Positions 9,424 to 20,886 of a stretch of 64,000 bases of DNA are shown piece by piece. Both the position numbers and the translations under genes were made by a program. Source of the stretch: Macrothele yani (Eukaryota; Arthropoda; Arachnida; Araneae; Macrothelidae); NCBI GenBank assembly GCA_039090855.1, contig CM077034.1:227566701-227630700 (forward strand), given 5' to 3'. Under the pieces are notes generated by a model. The model was given only the letters and a program-made list of their open reading frames with translations. It did no database searches and was not told the DNA's origin. Each line of letters opens with the position of its first letter. The stretch's first letter is position 1.

Positions 9424-12300
9424 TCCGAAATACTATGGCCCATCTCACGATCGCCAAAAATGACACCGCGTTGAAAATCGCTTAAATCGTTATTACTTGT
9501 CATTCTCATGCCGAAAACAGCTCTGACAGCTGGCAAGGATGTCTATCGCTTTATATACGCACTGGCGGAAGCAACCGAGTACGCGCATAGGTGACGTTGC
9601 TATGATATTTGCACCTCCGAAATACTATGGCCCATCTCACGAGCGCCAACTATGACACGGCGTTGAAAATCGCTTAAATCGTTATTACTTGTCCTTCTCA
9701 TGCCGAAAACAGCTCTGACAGCTGGCAAGGATGTCTATCGCTTTATATACGCACTGGCGGAAGCAACCGAGTACGCGCATAGGTGACGTTGCTATGTATT
9801 TTGCACCTCCGAAATACTATGGCCCATCTCACGAGGGCCAACTATGACACCGCGTTGAAAATCGCTTAAATCGTTATTACTTGTCATTCTCATGCCGAAA
9901 ACAGCTCTGACAGCTGGCAAGGATGTCTATCGCTTTATATACGCACTGGCGGACGCAACCGAGTACGCGCATAGGTGACGTTGCTATGATATTTGCACCT
10001 CCGAAATACTATGGCCCATCTCACGAGCTCCAACTATGACACCGCGTTGAAAATCGCTTAAATCGTTATTACTTGTCCTTCTCATGCCGAAAACAGCTCT
10101 GACAGCTGGCAAGGATGTCTATCGCTTTATATACGCACTGGCGGATGCAACCGAGTACGCGCATAGGTGACGTTGCTATGATATTTGCACCTCCGAAATA
10201 CTATGGCCCATCTCACGATCGCCAACTATGACACCGCGTTGAAAATCGCTTAAATCGTTATTACTTGTCATTCTCATGCCGAAAACAGCTCTGACAGCTG
10301 GCAAGGATGTCTATCGCTTTATATACGCACTGGCGGAAGCAACCGAGTACGCGCATAGGTGACGTTGCTATGATATTTGCACCTCCGAAATACTATGGCC
10401 CATCTCACGATCGCCAACTATGACACCGCGTTGAAAATCGCTTAAATCGTTATTACTTGTCATTCTCATGCCGAAAACAGCTCTGACAGCTGGCAAGGAT
10501 GTCTATCGCTTTATATACGCACTGGCGGACGCAACCGAGTACGTGCATAGGTGACGTTGCTGTGTATTTTGCACCTCCGAAATAGTATGGCCCATCTCAC
10601 GAGCGCCAACCATGACACCGCGTTGAAAATCGCTTAAATCGTTATTACTTGTCATTCTCATGCCGAAAACAGCTCTGACAGCTGGCAAGGATGTCTATCG
10701 CTTTATATACGCACTGGCGGATGCAACCGAGTACGCGCATAGGTGACGTTGCTATGATATTTGCACCTCCGAAATACTATGGCCCATCTCACGATCGCCA
10801 ACTATGACACCGCGTTGAAAATCGCTTAAATCGTTATTACTTGTCATTCTCATGCTGGAAACAGCTCTGACAGCTGGCAAGGATGTCTATCGCTTTATAT
10901 ACGCACTGGCGGACGCAACCGAGTACGTGCATAGGTGACGTTGCTGTGTATTTTGCACCTCCGAAATAGTATGGCCCATCTCACGAGCGCCAACTATGAC
11001 ACCGCGTTGAAAATCGCTTAAATCGTTATTACTTGTCATTCTCATGCCGGAAACAGCTCTGACAGCTGGCAAGGATGTCTATCGCTTTATATACGCACTG
11101 GCGGACGCAACCGAGTACGCGCATAGGTGACGTTGCTATGTATTTTGCACCTCCGAAATACTATGGCCCATGTCACGAGCGCCAACTATGACACCGCGTT
11201 GAAAAGCCCTTAAATCGTTGTTACTTGTCATTCTCATGCCGAAAACAGCTCTGACAGCTGGCAAGGATGTCTATCGCTTTATATACGCACTGGCGGACGC
11301 AACCGAGTACGTGCATAGGTGACGTTGCTGTGTATTTTGCACCTCCGAAATAGTATGGCCCATCTCACGAGCGCCAACTATGACACCGCGTTGAAAATCG
11401 CTTAAATCGTTATTACTTGTCATTCTCATGCCGGAAACAGCTCTGACAGCTGGCAAGGATGTCTATCGCTTTATATACGCACTGGCGGACGCAACCGAGT
11501 ACGCGCATAGGTGACGTTGCTATGTATTTTGCACCTCCGAAATACTATGGCCCATGTCACGAGCGCCAACTATGACACCGCGTTGAAAAGCCCTTAAATC
11601 GTTGTTACTTGTCATTCTCATGCCGAAAACAGCTCTGACAGCTGGCAAGGATGTCTATCGCTTTATATACGCACTGGCGGACGCAACCGAGTACGTGCAT
11701 AGGTGACGTTGCTGTGTATTTTGCACCTCCGAAATACTATGGCCAATCTCACGAGGGCCAACTATGACACCGCGTTGAAAATCGCTTAAATCGTTATTAC
11801 TTGTCATTCTCATGCCGAAAACAGCTCTGACAGCTGGCAAGGATGTCTATCGCTTTATATACGCACTGGCGGACGCAACCGAGTACGTGCATAGGTGACG
11901 TTGCTGTGTATTTTGCACCTCCGAAATACTATGGCCAATCTCACGAGGGCCAACTATGACACCGCGTTGAAAATCGCTTAAATCGTTATTACTTGTCATT
12001 CTCATGCCGAAAACAGCTCTGACAGCTGGCAAGGATGTCTATCGCTTTATATACGCACTGGCGGACGCAACCGAGTACGCGCATAGGTGACGTTGCTATG
12101 ATATTTGCACCTCCGAAATACTATGGCCCATCTCACGAGCGCCAACCATGACACCGCGTTGAAAATCGCTTAAATCGTTATTACTTGTCATTCTCATGCC
12201 GAAAACAGCTCTGACAGCTGGCAAGAATGTCTATCGCTTTATATACGCACTGGCGGATGCAACCGAGTATGCGCATGGGTGACGTTGCTATGTGTTTTGC
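9424..12300. repeat. 192-bp satellite derived from the 5' end of Tc1 copy 2, about 15 copies
   Basis: The unit starts 'acctccgaaatactatgg' and contains the first about 40 transposase codons (minus strand, including SNNDLSDFQRGV) plus the leader with 'ctttatatacgcactggcgg'. The first unit is continuous with the transposase gene, showing the direction of origin. From about 10500 to 11650 alternating variants give a 384-bp higher-order dimer; for example 'gtacgtgcat' units alternate with 'gtacgcgcat' units. The open frames of 61 codons recurring every 192 or 384 bases are copies of the transposase start, not genes. Confidence 0.95.
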
Positions 12301-12848
12301 ATAAGCTCGTCTGTACCAGTTTTCTGGCACTTCGGTGCATATATGAGGCTTTCACCAATGTACCAAATCCATGACTCCCTCGCCTTAAAAATTTCTGGCT
12401 ATGCCACTGGTAATGGCTGATTTCACATCAAACGTTATGTCCCTGGCATCGCACTGCATGATCTCATGCAGTGCGTGCCAGGGACATGATCTGCATGAGT
12501 TCAGGCATGATGATATGAAGTTAAGTTTGCATTCTCACTTTGTTTCAGTTCCGGATAAAATGCTCACAAATATAGGAATTTGGTTTTGAATAAAACACTT
12601 CTAAACCAGGTACTTAGTTTAAAAATCCAATAAAAAAAAAACGGCAGCACAAAGCTTTTCTTCGTGTAATTTGTTTTTTTCAGAGAGCAAATTTTTTGCA
12701 CTTAATTAGGCTGCACGCACTGCTCATGTGTTATTGTTTTTAAATATAATATAATTATATATTGTTTTCAAAAATAATTAATTTTATTATTATTAATTAT
12801 ATTTATTTTAATTAATAATTATAATAATAAAATATTATATATAATATA
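12301..12848. other. AT-rich gap with one hairpin
   Basis: No reading frame with recognisable homology is visible. The stretch holds the hairpin at 12437-12487 and becomes very AT-rich from about 12730, where a mariner inserted. Confidence 0.6.
12437..12487. repeat. near-perfect hairpin
   Basis: ATGTCCCTGGCATCGCACTG on the left pairs with an almost exact inverse on the right, separated by only a few bases (stem about 24 bp). It could be a tiny foldback remnant. No function is evident. Confidence 0.85.
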
Positions 12849-14136
12849 TTGGGTATATAAATAAGTTTTGAGGGATTTGAGGTGAACAAAACATGTTGTT
12901 GGAGAACAGAAACAATATTTTAATATTAATCGAAGTATGCTCCCTCTGAAGCTACAACTTTACCCCATCTTTCGGCCAGTGAACGTATGCCCCGAAGGAA
13001 GAATTCCGGTTCCTTGGAAGAGATCCAGTTGTCCAGCCAATTTTTGATGTCTTCGTAAGAACTAAACCGTTCTCCAGAAAGTGCTGACAGCATCGACCGG
13101 AACAAATGGCAATCTGATGGCGCAATATCTAGCGAATATGGCGGGTGGAGTAGAACTTCCCAGTCGGATCCTTCTAAGTACTTTTTTAGAAGTCGAGAAC
13201 CATGTGGTCTTGCGTTGTCGTGCTGTAAAATGACTTTGTTGTGTCTATTCTCCCATTTCGGCCATTTTTGCGTGAGAGCTCATTCTAAACGCATTAATTG
13301 GGTTCGATACCAATCACCAATAATAGTTTCTGATGGTTTTAGCAGTTGATAGTGGATCACACCCTTCTGGTCCCACCAGATACACAGCATTACCTTTGAA
13401 CCATGGATATTGCGTTTTGGCGTTGAAGGACCTGGTTCACCTGGCTTCACCCATGCTTTCTGCCATTAAGGGTTATCGTACCATATCCATTTCTCTTCGG
13501 CAGTGATAATACGATGCAAAAAAAACCTTTCTTTTTTGCCTTTGAAGCAGCGATTCGCAAATGGGTTTTCCACGTTCGAGGTCTCTTTCCCGCAAAGCGC
13601 GTGGAACCGAATTCCCTTCTTTTTGCACCATTCCCATGGCAGCTAAACGTTGTGAAATGCATGGTTGACTAACATTTAATGCTGCTGCTAGTTCTTTTTG
13701 GGTCTGGCACGGATCCTCCTCAAGTAAAGCGACCAATTCAGCATCAGCTATTTTTTTGGGTGGTCGAGAACGTTCTTTATCACGGACATCGAAATCGTTC
13801 CTTTTGAATCATCTAAACCAATACTCACATGTTTTTATGGAGGGGGAATGTTCACCATAGATTTCTGACATTAAGCGATAGCTGTCTGCAGCACTTTTCT
13901 TGACAATAAAGTAATTCACAAACACTTCCCGCAAACGCTGTTTTGTCGGGACGAAAGTTGCCTTTTCCATCGAGTAAAACAAATACGTCTTCGCACCTCA
14001 ATCGAACGTCGTATACTGACTCTGACAGCTGGCGTCTCGTACTGTGATATCGCAGTGTTGCCACCTTAAAATGCATGCGAGCAGTAATAAGTACGACACC
14101 AAATGGAAATCCCTTAAAACTTATTTATATACCCAA
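12849..14136 (-). mobile_element. mariner transposon B, full length 1288 bp
   Basis: Terminal inverted repeats TTGGGTATATAAATAAGTTT (left, continuing about 7 bases) and its near-perfect inverse on the right, with TA at 12847-12848 and 14137-14138. It sits in AT-rich DNA. Confidence 0.95.
12926..13970 (-). pseudogene. mariner transposase (D,D34D), broken
   Basis: The start is taken at the ATG at 13970 (Met-Glu-Lys-Ala-Thr), giving about 348 codons, the usual mariner size. Visible parts: an N-terminal helix-turn-helix with a YFIVKKSA segment, a second helix-turn-helix (QTQKELAAALNVSQPCIS), the second catalytic Asp in LQHDNARPH near 13230, and the third in YSLDIAPSDCH after 34 intervening residues. 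The protein ends EGAYFD followed by TAA. At least one stop (near 13810) and frame changes between 13470 and 13660 and near 13990 prevent translation. This subfamily differs from mariners A and C in ends and sequence. Confidence 0.87.
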
Positions 14137-14228
14137 TATTATATTATTATATATATAAATAATATCATTTATTAAAATATTTTATTATTTATTATTTAAT
14201 TTTTATTGTTTTTAAAGAAATATATATA

Positions 14229-15069
14229 CAGTGTAACTTGGATAATTCGAAGCTGAAGGGACCACAAAAATAATTCGAATTAGGCAAGTTTGAATATGAG
14301 CACATTCAAGTACTGTAAAAAACAACATATTTATTCATAACATACAAGAAAAAGTACATTACAGTAAATTTACCTATTTTTTGTAAAAAAAAAACGTGAA
14401 ATTTTGGCTTGCTTCTTAGAATTAATGTTATGGGTAAGTGTAAATTCCTCAAGTTTATTGAGTGAATGAAATAGAGAGTCACTTACATTTTGCTGTCACT
14501 CAACAAACTTCCTTAACTGTTGGAGGTAAACCAAAGACTACTGAATTTGGAAGGCACTCTTCAGGAAATTCTGGCCGTTCCAGTTTTTCATCTGAAGATA
14601 CACAGCAGGTCTTCTTATTGATAACATCAGCCAAGATCTCATCATCTGTGAGCTCACCACAAACAGCTAAATTGTCATCAACCCTCACAAAAGCCTCATA
14701 CGGTACATCACGGCCTACGTCTTCCCAGTACTCCACAGTGGGTATGATCTCCTCGCCACCATTACCTTGATGCAGTTGAGACTCATCGTCGGGATGCTGG
14801 AGGCCTGCTTTTCCAAAGCAGTTGGCTATATAATTTCAGGTTTAACTTGTTGCTTCATCCAGAACAGTACATACCCATTTTAAAAGGTAATTGTTGAAAA
14901 TACGAGAAAACGAAAATGTTTTTTTTTTTCCGAATTAAACAAAAAAAAAGCTTGAATTAAAGGGTTTTTTTTAACATTATTTATATAGAAAATTCAAGCG
15001 ACCAAATGAAAAATTCTAAATAACCAAGAATTCGAATTAAAAAATGTTCAAATTAGACAAGTTACACTG
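14229..15069 (-). mobile_element. Tigger/pogo-like element, internally deleted
   Basis: The ends are inverted (CAGTGTAACTTG on the left, CAAGTTACACTG on the right) and flanked by TA at 14227-14228 and 15070-15071. The 841 bases are too short for a complete Tigger. A minus-strand frame at 14736-14500 reads VGRDVPYEAFVRVDDNLAV and then CGELTDDEI, which resembles the acidic C-terminus of Tigger/pogo transposases. The DDE core is absent. Confidence 0.8.
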
Positions 15070-15071
15070 TA

Positions 15072-15339
15072 TATGGAATTAAATGTAATTTTATTCCATA
15101 AAGGCTCATATTTGAGCTTTACAAAAATTGACGAAAATTTCCGAAATCGGAGGTTTCACAGAGTGAAAATTTTGCCCATAATTGCAATTTCTTTTTTTCC
15201 TTTCTTCTCGATATTCCATGTGTCCTAAATTATTGCCGCATTTTTCACCCCACAAATGTACATACTACTGCTTGAAAAAAGAGACAAAAATGTTCGAAAA
15301 CAGAAGCATTGTGAGAATAATCGGCAGGGGAACACGTAA
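15072..15339. other. unassigned AT-rich sequence
   Basis: I see no reading frame, repeat ends or splice sites that I can support here. Low-complexity T runs are frequent. Confidence 0.4.
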
Positions 15340-15900
15340 CGCACAATACATTAGAATAATTCTTGATATCCGCATATCACGCATAAGTTACTTTAAAAAT
15401 TACCAGTGGTGGGACGTTTCGGTATCGACTTCTGCCTTCAACAGCCATGGAATGAAATACGTGGTATAAGCAACAGTTGTTGCCAGATTTCAAAATAGCT
15501 TTCCAAATGATAGGAATGTGAAAAGGTGCATCTGTATTGCAGGTGTTAGGGGTAAGTTAGATTTCAATGCGTTCGCAGTACCTGAGGGATTTCCAATTCC
15601 TGAACAGAGCGTTACGTTTAACATTTTGCCCATCGGGACTCACGGACGTATCGCTGATGGTTAAAATTGAAAGAGAGGTGAAAGGGTTGCCATTCTTAAC
15701 ATCAGCGATATGTTCCACCAATCACCGATTGATACTGCAGTAAGTACTTGCAATATAGTGGGTAACACCTGTGGAAGTCAACCATGTAACACCTTTCCAT
15801 GGCTGAAGGTAAGAGTCACTATCGAATCGTCCGACCACTTATAATTTTTAACGTAATTTATGCGTGATATGATATCAAGAATTATTCTTATGAGAGCGAA
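15340..15900. mobile_element. diverged palindromic element J
   Basis: 'gaataattcttgatat' near 15354 is the inverse of 'atatcaagaattattc' near 15874. The match continues with indels through 'cgcataagttac' against 'cgtaatttatgcg' to 'tggtgggacg' near 15410. The loop of about 380 bases has no gene. Arms are much more diverged than in the other palindromes, so this is an older insertion. No TSD could be assigned. Confidence 0.6.
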
Positions 15901-15989
15901 AATTTCTCTCATAGTATTTATTCCAAAGTTCAAAAAGCTATATTAGCTATTGAACGAAAAAAATGTGAGGTACGTTAATTATTGTATAT

Positions 15990-18394
15990 CATCATCATTG
16001 TCAACCATTATCAATCCACTGCTGGACGAAGGTCTCCCCAAGTTTCCTCCACAACGGTCTGTCTTGTGCCAGTCTCCTCCATGTCACCCCTGCATACTTT
16101 CGAATTTCATCCACCCATCTCCCATGTGGTCTTCTTCTGGGTCTTTTCCTGTCCCTTGGAATCCAATCTAAAATTTCGGCTGTCCATCGATGATCTGTCC
16201 TTCTGGCAGTATGTCCAGCCCATTGCCATTTCAGGTATTTAACTCTGATCATGATGTCTTCCACTCTTGTCATTTTTCGGATCCACGAGTTCCTCTTCTT
16301 ATCTCTCCTGGTTACACCAAGCATGCACCTCTCCATGCTACTTTGAGTTGTCTGCAGCCTTTGTATGTCTCTTTTAGTTAAGGTCCACGTCTCTGCACCA
16401 TACGTAAGCACTGGAAGGATGCATTGATCAAACACTTTTCTTTTAAGACATAATGGCATATTGCTCTTGAAAATTATGCTGTTTCTTCCAAAAGCTCTCC
16501 AGGCAAGTTTTGTACGCCGATTAATTTCTTCATCAATGTGACCCTCACTTGATATCTGCTGTCCAAGATAAACGTACGTGTCTGTTATCTCCAGCTTTTC
16601 TACATCAATCGATAAATCTTCATTTCTTGTAAAAGCATTGAACATCACTTTTGTCTTCTGAAAGTTCATTTTTAATCCCACTTCTTTACTCTTGTCAGCA
16701 AGTTCCTGGATCATACTCTGCAGCTCTGATGGGGTAGTTGCAAAAATGACTATGTCATCAGCAAAACGAAGGTGGGTTAGATAATCTCCATTAATCTTTA
16801 TCCCCTTGTTTTCCCAGCTCAGCGACTGAAAAACACCCTCCAATGTGGCATTAAAGAGCTTCGGAGATATGGTGTCACCTTGTCTCACTCCCTTTCCAAT
16901 TTTTACGTGTGTTGTATTTTCAAACAGCCGAATCTTTGCACTTGCATTTTCATAGATGTTATTAATAATATTAATGTATGCATCTTCAATACCGCAGGTT
17001 TTCAGAGCCATTGTAACTGCTGATGGTTTCACCGAATCAAAGGCTTTTTCATAATCGATAAAAGCCATGCACAATGGAAGTTCGTATTCCCTCGCTCTTT
17101 CAATTAGTTCTCTCAGCACGTGGATATGATCTATTGTGCTGTAGCCACTCCTGAATCCAGCTTGTTCTCTCGGTTGAGCCATGTCCAGTGTTACCTTCAA
17201 GCGGTGTGAAAGAACTTTAGTGAAGATTTTATAAACTACTGATAGGAGGCTGATAGGTCTGTAGTTTCCGAGATCCTCAATGTCACCTTTCTTATGTAGC
17301 AGGATCATTGTAGCGGTGTTCCAATCCTCGGGAATCTTTCCTTCATTAAGGCATCGAGTGAAAATTTGGGCGAGTACTGTTTCGATTTCTCCACTTGCTT
17401 CTTGTATGATGTCTACAGTAATTCCATCTTCTCCTGGAGCTTTTCCTCGCTTCATGTTCTTGATTGCATGTGCAACTTCTGCTGGAAGGACTGGAGGAAC
17501 TCTGGTACTGGTATCTTTCATGATGTCTGGAGTGCATATATCATCCCTTTCATATAATTTGGAGTAGAAATCTTTCACTCTTGTCAAAATTTCGCCTCTA
17601 TTTCTTGTTACAGAACCATCTTCTTTTCTCAGTGCCATAATCTGTTTTCTTCCCTTACTGAGATGTCCCTTTGCTATCTTTAGGCTTTGGTTGTTTTAAA
17701 TTGCTTTCCTCACTAGTTCACAGTTGAATTTCCTTACGTCTTCAGTGATACTTTTTCTTACTGTCTTGCATAGCTCTATATATTCCACTTTGGAAGTCAC
17801 ATCTTCTTTAGTTGTCCTCATCTCTCTTCTTTTTTGCATCAACATTTTGGTTTTTCCTGATAATTTGTTCACATGCAACTTGTTCTTAGACCCAGCTAAT
17901 TTTGTTGCTGTTTCCATAAGAGCTTTGGTTACTTTTCTGTTAACTTCAGAGATGTCCACTTCTTCCGATGTTAGGCCTTCTAAAGCGGAGAACCTGTTCT
18001 TCAGTTCTAACTTGAAGGTATTATGGTGTTTTTTAAGGTTGGTTATGTCAATAGATTTCGTTTGTCTTATGAGCTTGCCACGTTCAAGTTTAGTGTTGAG
18101 GTGCATCTTACATCTCACCAATCTATGGTCACTACCTGTGTTGAACTTGTTTAGCACACTGCAGTCTTCTATGACGAATTTTTTGTTACACATAATAAAA
18201 TCAATTTCACTTGTCGTCCCATTTGGATGTCTCCATGTTCATTTCCTGTGTGGCTTTTTCTTGAAGAAGGAGTTCAAGATGAAAAACCCTTCTGCCTCTG
18301 CAAACTCTACGAGAGTATTTCCACGCTGGTTTCTGTTGCCATGACCGAATTTACCTACTGAAGTTTCATTCTGTTGCCGTTGCCCTATTTTTGC
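15990..18394 (-). mobile_element. RTE-clade LINE copy 1, 5' truncated
   Basis: The 3' end lies at left and finishes in ATGATGAT-type repeats typical of RTE tails (seen as 'catcatcat' on the plus strand). ATTGTATAT is duplicated at 15981-15989 and 18395-18403; because the element itself has ATTG at the 5' break, part of this may be microhomology. The 5' truncation removes the endonuclease domain, which copy 2 retains. It inserted into the left arm of palindrome F. Confidence 0.88.
16001..18390 (-). pseudogene. RTE-clade reverse transcriptase, 5' truncated and broken
   Basis: The main frame (17638 to 16001, 545 codons) is a nearly intact RT. It shows the fingers region with KAPGEDGI and NYRPISLLSVVYKIFTK, motif A with MAFIDYEKAFDSV, motif B with GVRQGDTISPKLF, motif C with LRFADDIVI, and the thumb with YLGQQI. 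It ends with a basic segment rich in RRPHGRWVDEI, characteristic of RTE/BovB-like C-termini. Upstream, 18193-17696 encodes the spacer between endonuclease and RT in another frame; a stop and frame change near 17690 separate them. The only endonuclease remnant is its end, near 18200-18380. It could not act alone; RTE proteins prime reverse transcription at nicked target DNA. Confidence 0.9.
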
Positions 18395-18497
18395 ATTGTA
18401 TATACTACATATAATGTGTAGCAGGAAATAACTGTTACTCACATTTTTATTACAAATGTAGTGGTTGTTGGACGAGGACACATTTAGGGATATGCTA

Positions 18498-19772
18498 TTG
18501 GGTTGTCGGAAAAGTCATGTTGTGCAAATGTCATTTATTGATAGAAAGAACAAAGATCAATCAATGATATAATGCCCGTTTTGTTCGATAACCTTTTGCC
18601 ATCTTTCAGTTAGCTCAAGAATGCCTCGTTCACAGAAGGACCTGTCTTTCGTGGCAAAAAACTCTACAAGGTGCTGATTTACAGCCTCATCTGAATTGAA
18701 CGTTATACCACGCAAGGATTGTTGAAGAGAGCGAAACGAGTGGAAGTCTGACGGCGCAAGGTCGGGCGAGTATTCTGGGTGTGGCAACACATCCCACCCA
18801 AGCTCCAATAATTTTTGGCGGGTAATCAAACTTGTGTGTGGTCTCGCGTTGTCGTGATGGAACGCAACACCTTTACAACGAACGAGCTCTGGACGTTTCT
18901 GGATGATGGATTCCTTCGAACTGTCCAATTGCCGACAGTACACATTTGAAATGATTGTTTGGTTCCGTGGTAGGAGCTCGAAAAGCACAACACCTTTAAA
19001 ATCCCGCCATACTGAGACCAGAACCTTCCGCTGATGAATGTCTGCTTTGGATGTCGTTTGAGGCAAAACAGCACATCGGGACCAAAACCGTTTGCGCAGC
19101 ACATTGTTGTACACAATCCACTTTTCGTCACCAGTTATCAGTCACTTCAAAAAAAGGGATCGATTTCCTCACGTTTAATGAGCATATCGCAGATGTTTAT
19201 ACGCGCCGTCAATTGAGCTTCTTTGAGTTCGTGAGGAACCCACACATCGAGCTTGCTTACATATCCCACCTTCTTCATGTGGTTGTGAATGCTTGAATGA
19301 TAGATGTGCAATGTGTCTGCAATCTCTTGTGTCCTGTAACGTGAGTTTGACTCGATCAATGCCGTGATTTAGTCGTCATCAACCTCGGTGGGCCTCCCGG
19401 ACCGAGGAGCATCGTTGAGGTCAAAATCACCAGAAGGGAATTTTGCGAACCACCGCTGGCACTGACGTTCTTGTAGAGCATTATCATCGTACGCTTTACG
19501 CAACTTTTCACAAGCTTGACGCGTGTTCTTCCCTTTACGGAAGTAAAACAGTAAAATATGGCGAAAACGCACAGTTTGGTCTTCCATCTTCAACTTGATG
19601 TCAAATCTCCGCAAATCAACCAAATCGCTCACTATTCCTTTCAGACTGCAGCTAGAACTGGCACGTGTCGAATGCCATGGCGATAACAGAGCTGCGCATG
19701 CCTCTAGTACTTCCAAAGCCACCCAGCCGCCATCGGGTGCCAAAATATGTCATTATTTTTCCGACAACCCAA
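18498..19772 (-). mobile_element. mariner transposon C, full length 1275 bp
   Basis: Both ends read TTGGGTTGTCGGAAAA going inward, flanked by TA at 18496-18497 and 19773-19774. The right arm of palindrome F preserves the empty target ('gatatgatattgttg' on the inverse strand). Ends differ from mariners A and B, so it is a third family. Confidence 0.95.
18557..19587 (-). pseudogene. mariner transposase (D,D34D), broken
   Basis: Start chosen at 19587 (Met-Glu-Asp-Gln). The N-terminal helix-turn-helix (RHILLFYFRKGKNTRQACE, then WFAKFPSGDFDL and RSGRP) is clear. A stop follows EVDDD at 19369. The next piece (19359-19147) covers the second helix-turn-helix and the WVPHEL linker. The catalytic part (to 18557) shows [16 protein letters not shown] and [11 protein letters not shown], so all three aspartates are kept. 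A frame change lies between 19147 and 19115. Full length would be 343 codons, normal for mariner. Confidence 0.9.
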
Positions 19773-20038
19773 TATTGTTGTATTTGATAAGAAGTTCTGA
19801 CTTACCCATACGGCCTTGGAATCTTGGTATTTCTTGGGTAGGTTACAAATAGCGTTCATATCGTTGTTCTGACTTCACTATTTAAATCTTTGTTTTTAAA
19901 AGGAGGCTTAAATAGTTCCCTACAAGATATTAAAAAAAAAGACTTAAATAGTGAAGTCAGAACAACGATATGAACGCTATTCCTAACCTACCCAAGAAAT
20001 ATCAAGCTTCCAAGGTCGTGTTGGTAAGTCAGAACTTC

Positions 20039-20886
20039 GCCGCCCCGGTGGCGCAGCGGTCTAAGGCGCTGGCCTCTGATCATTCGTCAGTGAGGGGTCC
20101 GGGTTCGAATCCCGGTGAGACATGGATGTTGTGTTTTGTCTTACGGCACTGGCTCGCTCCCTTCCCTGGAACCAGTGACCCTAAATTAGGGACGGGCGAC
20201 TGCTTATAGCCCATTGGGTTGCTCAAGGTGGTCGTTAAACCTCCAATTGCCGCCCCGGTGGCGCAGTGGTCTAAGCGATGGCCTCTGATCATTCGTCCGT
20301 GAGGGGTCCGGGTTCGAATCCCGGTGAGGCATGGATGTTGTGTTTGTCTTACGGCACTGGCTCTCTCCCTTCCCTGTAACCAGTGACCCTAAATTAGGGA
20401 CGTGCGACTGTTTATAGCCCATTGGGTTGCTCACGGTGGTCGTTAAACCTCCAATTGCCGCCCCGGTGGCGCAGTGGTCTAAGGCGCTGGCCTCTGATCA
20501 TTCGTCTGAACGGGGTCCGGGTTCGAATCCAGGTGAGGCATGGATGTTGTGTTTGTCTTACGGCGCTGGCTCTCTCCCTTCCCTGTAACCAGTGACCCTA
20601 AATTAGGGACGTGCGACTGCTTATAGCCCATTGGGTTGCTCAAGGTGGTCGTTAAACCTCCAATTGCCGCCCCGGTGGCGCAGTGGTCTAAGCGATGGCC
20701 TCTGATCATTCGTCCGTGAGGGGTCCGGGTTCGAATCCCGGTGAGGCATGGATGTTGTGTTTGTCTTACGGCACTGGCTCTCTCCCTTCCCTGGAACCAG
20801 TGACCCTAAATTAGGGATGGGCGACTGCTTATAGCCCATTAAGTTGCTCACGGTGGTCGTTAAACCTCCAATCGAAAAAAAAAAAA
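20039..20886 (+). mobile_element. tRNA-derived SINE, tandem multimer of four units
   Basis: Each unit of about 210 bp has a tRNA-like head with an A box (TGGCGCAGTGG) and a B box (GGTTCGAATCC), followed by a tail with 'cttacggcactggctc' and 'ttagggacgggcgactg'. Only the last unit ends in a poly-A run. One 12-base duplication, AGTCAGAACTTC, flanks the whole multimer (20027-20038 and 20887-20898), so it behaves as one insertion. It lies in the right arm of palindrome F. RNA polymerase III would be the expected transcribing enzyme. Confidence 0.9.

Larger units (their letters stand above)
4680..9536 (-). pseudogene. Tc1-like transposase copy 2, split by two palindromic insertions
   Basis: Three minus-strand pieces belong to one decayed Tc1 transposase. 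The N-terminus lies at 9536-9227 (a Met-Thr-Ser-Asn-Asn start, then helix-turn-helix segments ending EFNAGASTSI). The middle runs from 8777 down to 8118; it resumes with SVRTVQRTLHDMGFE and includes MVWGVFSW and SPDLNVIEHIWD with the catalytic Glu. The C-terminus is at 4897-4680 (FQKLVES). The first break is palindrome B with its 13-bp duplication, the second is palindrome A with a 12-bp duplication, and protein continuity across both supports the reconstruction of events. Several stops and frameshifts are present in the middle piece. The start of this gene is the source of the adjacent 192-bp satellite. Confidence 0.8.

Noticed and set aside
9424..12300. A CRISPR-like look of regular repeats with variable bases
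   Set aside because: The 192-bp units are contiguous with no spacers, derive from a Tc1 transposase start, and the genome is eukaryotic.
14462..14770. 102-codon plus-strand frame in the Tigger-like remnant
   Set aside because: It is antisense to the minus-strand Tigger C-terminus, which has recognisable homology.
17724..18344. 206-codon plus-strand open frame, and 199 codons at 23314-23913
   Set aside because: They are antisense shadows of the RTE spacer between endonuclease and RT, present in both copies.
20041..20115. Possible functional tRNA gene
   Set aside because: A and B boxes are present, but the sequence is the head of a dispersed SINE with body, poly-A and target duplication; other copies are identical in layout.
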